A DNA stretch of 64,000 nucleotides, taken from assembly GCF_001746205.1 (NCBI RefSeq), contig NZ_MDCO01000010.1, forward strand, positions 116,467 through 180,466, given 5' to 3'. A model generated the notes under the pieces. The model was not told the origin of the DNA and did not search any database. It saw only the letters and a program-made list of their open reading frames with translations. This DNA is from Brachyspira hampsonii. GTDB taxonomy: Bacteria; Spirochaetota; Brachyspiria; Brachyspirales; Brachyspiraceae. Numbering within the stretch: position 1 is the first letter of the stretch; each line of letters opens with the position of its first letter. Position numbers and translations under genes: made by a program. Of this stretch, positions 8,837-18,500 are shown one piece after another.

Positions 8837-8959
8837 GCTATATAAAGACTTATTTAAAAATTACTTGACAATATTAGTTTTGATACAAGTTTAATTTATA
8901 AAGATTAAATGATTTTTTAGCATTATGAAAATGACAAGAAAAAATTATTTAGCTATAAA

Positions 8960-9361
8960 TTACAATAATTTACTATTATATTTTTTTATTATAATTGATA
9001 TGGGAATATTTTTATTTATTTCTTCTTCAAGATTATAATTGTTTAGTATGTATAGTAATTCATAACCATTCGGCATTATTCTTATATAGGCATCTGATAA
9101 ATCTTCAATATTTACAGGATAATAAGGTATTCCTAAGCATTTATTATCATATAAAATCTGTATATGATTTATAAAATTATTTCTTTTATTTTGATAATCA
9201 TTTTCTATTTTTGCATTTGATTCATTTAATTCGTTTTCTGATATTTTATTTTCATTGTATACATCGAATTGTTTTGATAAACTGCTTCCAATTATTTGAT
9301 AAGAAGAACTATTATATATAAACTCAAAAATATCTTTAATAAGATTAAAATCTATTTTCAT
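8960..9361 (-). CDS. Hypothetical protein, weakly DUF2513/winged-helix-like
   Basis: The start is taken as the ATG at 9361-9359. The frame stays open further upstream but there it runs into tmRNA sequence, so the longer version is artefactual. The protein has 133 residues: MKIDFNLIKDIFEFIYN, a charged coiled-coil-like middle, HIQILYDNKCL and RIMPNGYELLYILNN. The order LIKDIFEFI, then HIQIL, then GYELL recalls small phage-associated DUF2513 proteins, which have a wH-like fold ending in a GHEFL-type motif. The resemblance is weak. Its position directly after the tmRNA 3' end, a common integration spot, fits an acquired gene. Confidence 0.5.
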   Translation of the reverse strand: MKIDFNLIKDIFEFIYNSSSYQIIGSSLSKQFDVYNENKISENELNESNAKIENDYQNKRNNFINHIQILYDNKCLGIPYYPVNIEDLSDAYIRIMPNGYELLYILNNYNLEEEINKNIPISIIIKKYNSKLL

Positions 9362-9386
9362 GATTGTAATATTATTATAAAAAATT

Positions 9387-9736
9387 TGGAGATGGCGGGA
9401 CTCGAACCCGCGTCCTACGAAGCGTACCACATTCGTCTACATAGCATATCTTATCTTTAAGAATTTCGCCTTATAGGTAGAAGACAAGCAGAAAAACTAC
9501 AAGACTAGCATGAGTATACTTAATATCAGGCTCATACGGCACCCAATACAAGTTCTATGTGTTTTGGCACCGAAAAAGTAACCCATAGACAAACTACTTA
9601 ATCAGCGGCAGCTTTAATTAAGCTGCAAGTGCGTATTCGTCTGCACTTATTGTTCAGTATGATATTAACGTGCATACACCTAGCACGACTATGCAAAATA
9701 TGTTCCAACCATCGCAGTCGAAGCCGGAGCATCCCC
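9387..9736 (-). ncRNA. ssrA: tmRNA (transfer-messenger RNA)
   Basis: On the minus strand the RNA begins GGGGATGCTCCGG and ends with the T-arm GCGGGTTCGAGTCCCGC followed by CATCTCCA. The 7-bp acceptor stem GGGGATG/CATCTCC pairs fully with one G-U. CCA is not encoded. The mRNA-like part contains the tag frame GCA GAC GAA TAC GCA CTT GCA GCT TAA, encoding ADEYALAA and following ATAAGT as in the usual resume-codon context. The tag ends in the ALAA degron recognised by ClpXP-type proteases. The length of 350 nt is normal. tmRNA with SmpB rescues stalled ribosomes. The exact resume codon is inferred by alignment with the E. coli pattern. Confidence 0.93.
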
Positions 9737-9760
9737 CCTTCAAAGATCAAACATGTATTT

Positions 9761-9788
9761 ATGATATCATTTATACAAAAATTGTCAA
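9761..9788 (-). promoter_or_regulatory. Promoter of tmRNA
   Basis: On the minus strand TTGACA (plus positions 9788-9783) and TATCAT (9766-9761) are separated by 16 bp. This places initiation about 15-20 nt upstream of the mature tmRNA 5' end at 9736, so the precursor would need RNase P trimming. Confidence 0.65.
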
Positions 9789-9821
9789 TACATTTTTAAC
9801 ATATATTTTTTATAAATTTTA

Positions 9822-11645
9822 TTAGCTTTTTGGAAGAAGTTTTACAGGATCTATAGATCTTCCCTGATAAGAAATTTTAAAATATAATTCGCTTCTGTCT
9901 ATCATACCTGTATTTCCTATATCTCCTATATAATCACCTTTTTTCACAATATCCCCAAGTTTAACATTTATTTTAGAAAGATGGGCATAAGAGGTATTAT
10001 ATCCGTTTTTATGTTTAAGTATAATAACAGTACCGAATCCTCTTATATTATCAGCATATTCCACGATTCCATCATCAGAAGCTATAACTTTATCGCCTAC
10101 ATCTCCTAATATATTTACACCTCTGTTTGCAAGTTTATCAGAAGCTACTCCATATCCTGAAATTATTATTCCTTTATAAGGCCATATAAAAGAACTTTCA
10201 GGCAATAAACTGTCATCATTAAAAGAGTATGGAACCATTTTGGCTATTTTTATTTTTATATTTGCTCCTGCATATAATTTATATTCATTCGCATTTTTTA
10301 TATTATTAAGCTGCATTAAATCTCTTAAATCCATTTTATGTTTTTGAGCTATGGAATATAAAGTATCTCCGCTTTGTACTTTATAATTTGATATTACTAA
10401 AGCAGTTGTTTTTTTAGGATTAGCATATACTTTAAGAGTATCTCCAATTTTCAAAATATATTTATCATTTATATTATTTATGGAATATAACTCTACTAAA
10501 TCCATTCCCCTTGCTAATGCTATTTCGCTTAAAGTATCTCCGTTTTTAACTTTATAATTTTCTAAGGTTCTATATGAAGATTGTTTTGAAGAACTGCTTA
10601 TATTAATATTATCATATATTTTTAAAGTATCTCCGATTTTTAGTACATAATTATTATTAAGATTATTTAACTCAAGCAGGTCTTTTAGAGACATAGAATT
10701 TTTTAATGCTATTTCTCCAAGAGTATCTCCGTTTTTTACTTTATATGTTTTTATAGTTTTGCTTTGTGCATTAGATGTATTTGCTCTTGCATATATTTTT
10801 AATTTTTCACCTGTTCTTAATTTATATTTTAAAGGATCATCTATATTATTAATTTTTAGAAAATCATTTACGCTGATATCATTTTGAAATGCTATTCCAT
10901 ATAAGGTATCGCCGCTTTTAACAGTATAATATTCTATTTCTTTTTCTGCCTCTTTTTCATTATTTGTATTATTTTCTTTTTTAGATGATTTTACATACAT
11001 AGTTTTACCTACATATAGTTTATATTTATCAGGATCATCTATATTATTTATCTTCAAAAATTCACTTGCTGTCATACCATGAGAGAAGGCTATTCCATAT
11101 AAAGTGTCTCCGCTTTTTACTTTATAAGTATCATAACTTTCTGTATTGTTATTATTAATATTATCTATATTATTATTTGAACTTGAAGCATTACTTTCTT
11201 TTTGATTGTTTGCCACTTTAAGAGTTTCTCCAACTCTAAGATTGTATTTATTGGCATCTTTAATATTATTTATAGCCAGAAATTCATTAGCAGTCATTCC
11301 ATGTGCGAATGCTATGCCAAATAGAGTATCTCCATTTTTTACTTTATAGTCTTTATATGAGCTTCCTTCCTCTCCTTTCAAGCCGAAAACTTTATTATCA
11401 GAATCATACACAAGAGTATAGCCTTTTTCTTTTACTTTTAAAATTTCTCCAACTTTAAGATTATATTTATCAGGATCTTTAATATTATTTATTTTTAAAA
11501 ATTCATTTGCACTCATGTCATGGGCAAATGCTATTCCAAATAAAGTATCTCCATTTTTTACTTTATAATCTGTATAATCAGCAGCAAAATTTAGAGAAGC
11601 GAAAGTGCATCCTATAATAGAAGCATATTTAAAAATATTTTTCAT
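9822..11645 (-). CDS. Seven-LysM protein with degenerate LytM/M23 domain
   Basis: The protein has 607 residues: a signal peptide (MKNIFKYASIIGCTFASLNFA), then seven LysM peptidoglycan-binding modules of the YKVKNGDTLFGIA...INNI...VGETLKV type, separated by Ser/Asn-rich linkers. A C-terminal M23/LytM domain starts at about residue 480 (FIWPYKGIIISGYG). The zinc-site residues are largely lost. HxGxD is NRGVN, and the usual LHFE is LYFK, although the YAHLS histidine remains. Such degenerate LytM proteins (EnvC/NlpD type) activate amidases rather than cut peptidoglycan themselves, so a role in cell separation or envelope remodelling is inferred. The acylphosphatase gene lies upstream on the same strand. 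Confidence 0.88.
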   Translation of the reverse strand: MKNIFKYASIIGCTFASLNFAADYTDYKVKNGDTLFGIAFAHDMSANEFLKINNIKDPDKYNLKVGEILKVKEKGYTLVYDSDNKVFGLKGEEGSSYKDYKVKNGDTLFGIAFAHGMTANEFLAINNIKDANKYNLRVGETLKVANNQKESNASSSNNNIDNINNNNTESYDTYKVKSGDTLYGIAFSHGMTASEFLKINNIDDPDKYKLYVGKTMYVKSSKKENNTNNEKEAEKEIEYYTVKSGDTLYGIAFQNDISVNDFLKINNIDDPLKYKLRTGEKLKIYARANTSNAQSKTIKTYKVKNGDTLGEIALKNSMSLKDLLELNNLNNNYVLKIGDTLKIYDNINISSSSKQSSYRTLENYKVKNGDTLSEIALARGMDLVELYSINNINDKYILKIGDTLKVYANPKKTTALVISNYKVQSGDTLYSIAQKHKMDLRDLMQLNNIKNANEYKLYAGANIKIKIAKMVPYSFNDDSLLPESSFIWPYKGIIISGYGVASDKLANRGVNILGDVGDKVIASDDGIVEYADNIRGFGTVIILKHKNGYNTSYAHLSKINVKLGDIVKKGDYIGDIGNTGMIDRSELYFKISYQGRSIDPVKLLPKS

Positions 11646-11675
11646 AATTATTATTTTCAGTTCAATTCTGAGGCT

Positions 11676-11954
11676 TTAATTTGCTATTTCAAAAACATCA
11701 TCCATAGGCGGATCAGAAGGCATAACTGTAACAGTTACCTCTTTAACACTAGACATCTGAGGTCCTATTTTGATTTTTTCTATAAACTCATCAATATCAT
11801 TTTTAGTCTGTAAATATCCTATGACTTCTACAGAACCGTCATAATTATTCCATACTTTTCCGCTGACTTTCATTTCATCAGCTACCTGTTTGGCATAGTA
11901 CCTGAAACCTACGCCTTGAACTCTTCCTTTTAATATAATATCTACTTTAAACAT
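11676..11954 (-). CDS. acyP: Acylphosphatase
   Basis: This 92-residue protein matches the small acylphosphatase family, which hydrolyses carboxyl-phosphate bonds such as acetyl phosphate in the cytoplasm. The motif GRVQGVGFRYYAKQVAD contains the catalytic Arg in GFRYY. VSGKVWNNYDGSVEVIGYL contains the catalytic Asn in VWNNYDGSVE. The start ATG and full length are standard. It lies 30 bp upstream of the LysM gene on the same strand, so the two may be co-transcribed. Confidence 0.93.
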   Translation of the reverse strand: MFKVDIILKGRVQGVGFRYYAKQVADEMKVSGKVWNNYDGSVEVIGYLQTKNDIDEFIEKIKIGPQMSSVKEVTVTVMPSDPPMDDVFEIAN

Positions 11955-12041
11955 ATATAGATTATCGGAAATATATTTTATTGAATTTATATGAATAAAT
12001 AAAAATTGACAATTTATACGAAGGGTTATAAAATACTTAAA

Positions 12042-12677
12042 ATGTACAATATAGAAATTACTATAAAAAATATTGATTTAAAATTTATTTCAAATGATAA
12101 GTTATTTTCGCCTAAAAATATAGATATAGGAACATTATCTATGATTGATGAGGTAAATTTTGAAAATGAGAATAAAATTTTAGATTTAGGATGCGGATAC
12201 GGAGTTGTGGGAATATTAGCAGCAAAGATAATAGGTGAAAATAAAGTAGTTATGTGCGATATAGATTCTGAAGCTGTAGAAGCATCAAAAAATAATGCTG
12301 TTTTAAATAATGTTTCAAATATCAGTATTGTTCAAAGCGACGGATTAAAAAGCATAATTGATAAAGATTTTTCTATGATACTTTCTAATCCGCCTTATCA
12401 TACAGACTTTTCTGTTGCTAAGCATTTTATAGAATCAGGTTTTTATAAACTAACATTGAATGGTAAATTCATTATGGTAACTAAAAGGCTTGATTGGTAT
12501 AAAAATAAACTTTCATCTGTTTTCGGCGGTGTAAAGGTGAAAGAGAAAAATGGATATTATATTTTTATATCTGAAAAGAGAAATATGCTTGACTCAAATA
12601 AATTAAAGAAAAGATTAAAAAAAGAGAATAGAGATACTCTTAAAAGTATGAAATCTAATAAAAAGAATTATAAATGA
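12042..12677 (+). CDS. Class I SAM-dependent methyltransferase, RsmC/RlmG-like
   Basis: ILDLGCGYGVVGILAAK is the SAM-binding motif I, MCDIDSEAVEASKNNAVLNN is motif II, and LSNPPYHT is the NPPY motif of N-methyltransferases acting on exocyclic amines. The fold order and the NPPYH sequence resemble 16S rRNA G1207 methyltransferase RsmC and its small single-domain relatives. The substrate is not certain. I start at the ATG at 12042. A TTG at 12006 is in frame but its sequence TTGACA looks like a -35 element, with TATAAA 15 bp further. The tail is very Lys-rich (KKRLKKENRDTLKSMKSNKKNYK). The 3' end overlaps the convergent PAP2 gene by 10 bp. Confidence 0.75.
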   Translation: MYNIEITIKNIDLKFISNDKLFSPKNIDIGTLSMIDEVNFENENKILDLGCGYGVVGILAAKIIGENKVVMCDIDSEAVEASKNNAVLNNVSNISIVQSDGLKSIIDKDFSMILSNPPYHTDFSVAKHFIESGFYKLTLNGKFIMVTKRLDWYKNKLSSVFGGVKVKEKNGYYIFISEKRNMLDSNKLKKRLKKENRDTLKSMKSNKKNYK

Positions 12678-13345
12678 CCTATTATAGGAAGTCCTGTTAT
12701 ATAGAAAAATAATATATTAGCCAAAAAGCCTATTATAGTACCAAAAATTATACCGAATATTACATCAAAAGGATAATGAAGTCCTACATATACACGGCTG
12801 AATGCTATAAGAGATGCTATAGGGTAAAACAGCAAAGCAGAATATAAACTATAGCTTCCCATAGAAAATGATACCGAAAAAGCTACCATTGTATGACCTG
12901 ATGGAAATGAATGCTTATCAGGAGGGTACATAAATGGTATTTTGGCATGCTTTTGATAGGGACGCGTTCTGCTGAAGAAACTTTTTATATATAAAAATAA
13001 AAATATGCAGATAAATATTCCCGTTACGGCTCTTGAAAAATATAAAGGGGCATAATCTATTCTAAACATATAAAATATCAAATAAATTATCATCCATATA
13101 TATCCGTCTCCCATTCTGCTCATAAATTTCATAAAGGTTTTTACAGGACCTTTTCTATTATCTTTAAATATTTTTAAGAATAATTTACTGTCTATATTAG
13201 ACATAAATCTTATCAATGGAAGATTATTTATATAGCTGAGCCTTTTTTGCTTTCTTCGCTTTTTTAGAATTTTTTTAATTTTTTTTCTAATTTTTCTCTG
13301 ATTTTTTGGGCTATCATCATTAATGTTATTTTGTTTGTTTTCCAT
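12668..13345 (-). CDS. PAP2-family membrane phosphatase
   Basis: This 225-residue membrane protein carries all three motifs of the type 2 phosphatidic acid phosphatase superfamily: KSFFSRTRP (KxxxxxxRP), FPSGHTM (PSGH) and SRVYVGLHYPFD (SRxxxxxHxxxD). A highly basic N-terminus (residues 1-40, many Lys/Arg) precedes about five hydrophobic helices. Relatives dephosphorylate undecaprenyl pyrophosphate, phosphatidylglycerol phosphate or lipid A, and the substrate cannot be chosen from sequence. It is convergent with the methyltransferase gene, whose end it overlaps. The upstream region to 13514 is AT-rich and otherwise featureless. Confidence 0.87.
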   Translation of the reverse strand: MENKQNNINDDSPKNQRKIRKKIKKILKKRRKQKRLSYINNLPLIRFMSNIDSKLFLKIFKDNRKGPVKTFMKFMSRMGDGYIWMIIYLIFYMFRIDYAPLYFSRAVTGIFICIFLFLYIKSFFSRTRPYQKHAKIPFMYPPDKHSFPSGHTMVAFSVSFSMGSYSLYSALLFYPIASLIAFSRVYVGLHYPFDVIFGIIFGTIIGFLANILFFYITGLPIIGHL

Positions 13346-13514
13346 AAAAAGAAGTCCGATTTAATGATCTATAATAAAATACCATAAAATATAAATAAAT
13401 CAACTATTAAAAAATATTATAATGTATATTAATTTTAAAATATTTAGTGAATTTTGTAAAGTTTCCGAAAATAAAATAAACATATAAAAAAATTCATTTT
13501 TAGGATATGAAAAG

Positions 13515-14267
13515 GTGCTTGTAGGAAATGATGCTTATGAAAAGTTTATCGATTATATAGAAAATATTATAAACTTTAATTTTTTATCTCATATACCCGG
13601 TTCTGATGATACTGTAGAAATGCAAAGAGAATCTATTATTAATATAGTGAAAAGATCAAATACTAATGAATCTTTTTTAGAATATATATCATATACATAT
13701 ACGATATTTGAAAATGATATAATCAGACAATTACTATCTATTTCTTGGATTAAAGGAAATGGGGAAGAAGATAAAATAATCAATGATGATAAGTTTGAAC
13801 TAAATAATGAAGAATTAGTTAATTATGTATCTATACTTCTAGTTTTAAGAGATATAATGCATACAAGTTATATAGCATCTCTTCCTCTATATTATGAATA
13901 TAAATATGAGCAGAAAGAGTTTATTGATAAAGCAAGAGAAATGATAGAACATTCTGTATCTAATATATCTACTTTAGAGAATATTAATCCCATATTTATA
14001 TCAATAGCGGCAAAAAGTGTTCTTCCTTATTCTATGACAAATGATGAGCTTTCTTCCTCATCTAAGCTTATAGCAATACTTTTTAATTTATCAAGAATAA
14101 TGGCTTCATATCCTTATACTGATAAGATTATTGAAAATACTCAGCCTATATTCTCAAGTGCTTTATATAATTTGGTGAATAATGCTTCTTTCTTGGGATT
14201 GGATTATAAGATGATAAGAGTGATATACGATAAAGCAAAGATAGGAGAAATAAATTGGAAAAATTAA
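13515..14267 (+). CDS. Hypothetical helical protein, 250 aa
   Basis: The frame begins with a GTG at 13515, about 9 bp after TAGGA. No in-frame ATG occurs until well inside the protein. The product is acidic and helical, with no signal peptide or membrane span and no motif I recognise. It overlaps the next gene by 13 bp (the next start is a TTG at 14255), so the two are translationally coupled and probably functionally linked. Nothing about its role can be inferred beyond pairing with a membrane protein. Confidence 0.6.
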   Translation: MLVGNDAYEKFIDYIENIINFNFLSHIPGSDDTVEMQRESIINIVKRSNTNESFLEYISYTYTIFENDIIRQLLSISWIKGNGEEDKIINDDKFELNNEELVNYVSILLVLRDIMHTSYIASLPLYYEYKYEQKEFIDKAREMIEHSVSNISTLENINPIFISIAAKSVLPYSMTNDELSSSSKLIAILFNLSRIMASYPYTDKIIENTQPIFSSALYNLVNNASFLGLDYKMIRVIYDKAKIGEINWKN

Positions 14268-15298
14268 GTAAATATAATATAAACTTTATAGTATCTGCTA
14301 TATCATCTTTAGTTATAATATCAATGTGTGCTTATATGATTTTAAATTTACCGGCATATATCATGAAAATATTGATGTTTATAGAATTTTTATGTTCTTT
14401 TTATTTTGTATGTGTTTTATTTTACAAAATGAATAAATATTCAAGAATTGAGACTTTTTTTTATTTAATTATATATTTAGTTCCTTTTATACTGTCTATA
14501 CTTGGACTTTTTTACATAACTAACTTTTTTTCTTTAAACAGAGTATTTTTAAGAGAAAATATTATATCTTCTTTTCTCACTAGAGGATATCATGTTCTTT
14601 TTATTTTTTATATATCACATATAATATACTTTTTTTATTTGTTTAGTATTGAGAATAAGAATACTTTTTACGCTTTGATATCTTCAAATTTTATTATAGT
14701 TATTTCTGTGATAATGGCTGTTATATTTATAGTATTATATGGAATAATAAATTGGGTTTTTGACAATAAGATAATAACTTCGTATGAAGATAAAAAAAAT
14801 GAAATAATATATGAGGCAGGGCTTGCTTTTTCTCAGAATGCTGACAGGGATGAACTTGAATATGAGGGGTTTGCTAAAAGTTATGAGATGGTTCTTGTAT
14901 ATTATGATAATGAGTTAAAATACAGATCAGAAGATTGGGATAATTTTGAAAGAAGTAATTTGCTTTTTGAAGTTTCTATTATGCAGGGAAACGGATTTTT
15001 ATTTATGGGAAGCGGAAAGGAATTTATTTATCCATATTATATGTTTATACTAATATATGTAATAATAAATTCTATTATACTAACATGTTCTATAATGTTC
15101 TTTAAATTATTCTTGGAGAGAAAATTTAATGGTTATGTTAATATTATGATAAAAGGTTTTAAAGAAGATAGTTATATATATGCAATAGATACTGATAAAA
15201 TGGACGATACAGAAATAAAGAAATTGTCAGAATTATATAATAAAAAACTGCTTACATACAAGTATAGAGAAAGATTTATAAAGATGTTTACAAGATAA
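14255..15298 (+). CDS. Polytopic membrane protein, sensor-like without output domain
   Basis: A TTG start at 14255 has AGGAG 7 bp upstream and overlaps the preceding gene. The 347-residue protein has five hydrophobic helices in residues 10-165, then a non-membrane stretch (about 170-255: KNEIIYEAGLAFSQNADRDELEYEGFAKSYEMV...), a sixth helix (YMFILIYVIINSIILTCSIMFF) and a 60-residue charged tail. This layout resembles the input half of NtrY-like sensor kinases, but no kinase, HAMP or GGDEF domain follows. The function is unknown. The preceding soluble protein could be its partner. Confidence 0.6.
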   Translation: MEKLSKYNINFIVSAISSLVIISMCAYMILNLPAYIMKILMFIEFLCSFYFVCVLFYKMNKYSRIETFFYLIIYLVPFILSILGLFYITNFFSLNRVFLRENIISSFLTRGYHVLFIFYISHIIYFFYLFSIENKNTFYALISSNFIIVISVIMAVIFIVLYGIINWVFDNKIITSYEDKKNEIIYEAGLAFSQNADRDELEYEGFAKSYEMVLVYYDNELKYRSEDWDNFERSNLLFEVSIMQGNGFLFMGSGKEFIYPYYMFILIYVIINSIILTCSIMFFKLFLERKFNGYVNIMIKGFKEDSYIYAIDTDKMDDTEIKKLSELYNKKLLTYKYRERFIKMFTR

Positions 15299-15505
15299 AA
15301 TTTATTTTTTATATATAAAATTTTAGCATCAATAATCAGTTATTATCTATAGTATATAAAAATTATTAACCATTTAATAGCATTCTGTTTGATATTTTTT
15401 TAATTCTGTTTAATTAGAAATTACCTGAAACTTTTTTTTACATTTTATCGTCTAATATGCTATAATATTAAGATGATTTAAAAATATAAAATTAAGAAAA
15501 CATTT

Positions 15506-18500
15506 ATGAGAACAATAATAGAAACAGTTGTAAAAAGACCTGTAACTATACTTATGGTTATTCTATCAGTGATTATTTTAGGTATTGTAAGCCTGTCAAA
15601 ACTTTCAATAGATTTCATGCCTAGTATAGAAGTTCCTTATGTAAGCATATATACAAGCTATAGAAATGCCGGTCCTGAGGAGATAGAAAAATCGGTTACC
15701 AAAATCATTGAAGGAGCTGTAGCTACGGTAAATGATATAAAAGAAATTACTTCTACATCAAGAGAAAATGCATCGGATGTAACAATAGAGTTTAATTGGG
15801 GAACAGATTTAAATGATGCTTCAGAAGATATAAGAGAAGCATTGGAACAGGTTATAGATTTGCTTCCGGATAATGCAGAAAAACCTGTAATAAGGAAATT
15901 TAGTACAGATGATATTTCATTAATGGAAGTTGCTGTTTACGGCATAAATGATCAGGCGGCTTTATATAATATAGCGGATAATCAAATAGCACCTCAAATA
16001 AAGCAGGCTAAAGGTGTAGCTCAGGCTGAAGTTTTAGGTGGATTAAAAAATGAAATAAAAATAGATGTTAATTTAAATAGATTAAAAGCATATAATATTA
16101 ATATAAATGATATAGCTTCTGTACTTGCAAGGGATAATAACAACTTAGTAGGAGGACAGGCGAATCAGGGTTTTTACAGATATACAATAAGAACAATGGG
16201 AGAAATCAAAAGTGTTGATGATATAAAAAATACTATTATTGATTTGAAAACAGATGATTTAGGCAATTCTTCTATAGTAAAAATACAGGATTTAGCTGAG
16301 GTTTATGAAGGATATGATGATGATGTTAATATAATAAAGATTAACGGTGAAAATTCTATATCAATATCTGTAAGTAAAGAGTCCGGAGCTAATACGGCAG
16401 AAGTTTCTAAAAATGTAATAAAGCAATTAGAAGAATATAATTTTCCTCAAGGCATAAAATACGAAATAATGTTTAATACAGCAGATAGTATAAATGAGTC
16501 TATAGCAGGTGTTCTTGATGCTGCTTGGCAGGGCGGACTTTTTGCAATTATCGTTCTTATGATATATATGTGGAATATTAGAACTGTATCTATAATAGCC
16601 ATATCAATACCTCTTTCTATAATAGTAACTTTTACTCTTATGTATTTTATGGATGTTACTTTAAATGTGATATCTCTTTCAGGACTTGTGCTTGGAATAG
16701 GGATGATGGTTGATAATTCCATTGTAGTGCTTGAGAATATATTTTATTACAGACATCATGGCTATGGAAAATATTCATCAGCTATTAACGGAGCTTACAA
16801 AGTATCGCTTGCTATTTCAGCTTCTACTTTTACTACTATTGCTGTATTTCTTCCTTTTTTATATATTGAGGGTATGGTTAGTCAAATTTTTAGAGATTTA
16901 TGTATTACAGTTACAATATCAATGATAGCTTCATTGCTGGTTGCTATTTTGATAGTACCTATGTTCGGAGCAAGACTTATAACAAATAAAAAATTAAAAC
17001 TTTTGTCAAAATTTGAAGCTTTAAGTAATAAATACATACATAATAATATGAAAAATCTTTATGATAAAATTCTGAGTTTTGCAATAAGACGAAAAAAAAC
17101 AGTATTAATACCGTCTATGGTACTAGTATTTGCAGTGATATTCTTAGGTGTTAATTTTATTGGTAAGGAGGGATTTCCTGAAACAGATGAAGGTCAGTTT
17201 ATGGTTCGCGTAACTATGCCTATAGGTACAAAATATGAACAGACAGAGTCATTTATTGGGCTTATGGAAAATGATATAAGAGAAATAGTTAAAGATGATT
17301 TAATTAAAATTCAATCAAGGATAAGAAAAGGAAATGAGGCAAATAGTGCTAATATAAGGATAGAATTAAAATCTAAAAGCAATGGAAGAAAAGGGAGTAT
17401 TGAAGATTATATAGAATTGGTAAGAGAAAAACTTCAAATATATCCGGCAAAAATAAATGTTATGGCATTGGGTTCTAGTTCAGGAGGATCATCAGGAGAG
17501 GCTATAAAAATAGAGATGCTTGGAGATGATGTTGAGCAGGCAAAAGAACTTGGCGACAGAATAGTAAGTGCTATATCAAATATAGAAGGCATAAGAGGGG
17601 CAATGGTTGATATTGATGAATCAAACAGGGAACTTCAAATATATGTTAATAGAGACATTGCCGCTAAAATGGGACTTAAAGTTAATGATGTTGCAAGAAT
17701 AATAAATACAAGTTTTGCAGGAAGAACAGCTACTACAATAACTCCTGAAAATTCTGACTTTACAGATGTAGATGTTAATGTTCAGCTTGAAAATATTGAT
17801 AAGGTTACAATAGATGATGTAAAAAAGATAAGCATACCTGTAAAAGGTGTATTGATACCGTTATCATCAATAGCTGACATAGTAAAAAGTTACGGTCCAA
17901 ATAGAATATACAGAAAGGAGCGAAAGAGGTATACAACTGTAATTGCCAATATTTATGAAAGACCTTTAAATGAAGTTATTACTGAAGTAAGAAACACCAT
18001 AGATAATAATGTTTTTATACCAAATGGAATATATATAAATTACGGCGGAGATTTTGAAGATATGAATGAAGCATTCGGACAGTTAATACAGGCTTTGATT
18101 TTGGCTTTAGTTTTAGTTTATGCAATAATGGCTAGTCAGTTTGAATCTTTAATAGCTCCTTTTGTAATAGCATTTGCAATTCCTTTTGGATTTGCAGGTT
18201 CTCTTATTGCCTTGTTTATAACGAATACAACACTCAATGCTTATAGTGCTATAGGTTTTATAGTTTTAATTGGAATAGTAGTTAATAATGGTATAGTATT
18301 AATAGATTATATGAATCAGATAATGCATGAGCAGCATATAAAAGGAGATGAAGCTGCATTGCTTGCAGGAAAAAGGAGATTAAGACCTGTACTTATGACA
18401 ACACTGACAACTATATTAGGTATATTGCCTATGACTTTAGGTATAGGAAGCGGAAATGAAATGTATAAGCCTTTAGCTACAGCCTTATTGGGAGGGCTTG

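Noticed and set aside
8770..9387. Duplicated tmRNA 3' end marking an integrated island
   Set aside because: I looked for a second copy of the TTCGAGTCCCGCC-type sequence on both strands in this stretch and saw none.
9361..9430. Longer N-terminus (MVRFVGRGFESRHLQ...) for the gene at 8960-9361
   Set aside because: The extra residues are the translation of the tmRNA T-arm and acceptor stem, so the ATG at 9361 is used instead.
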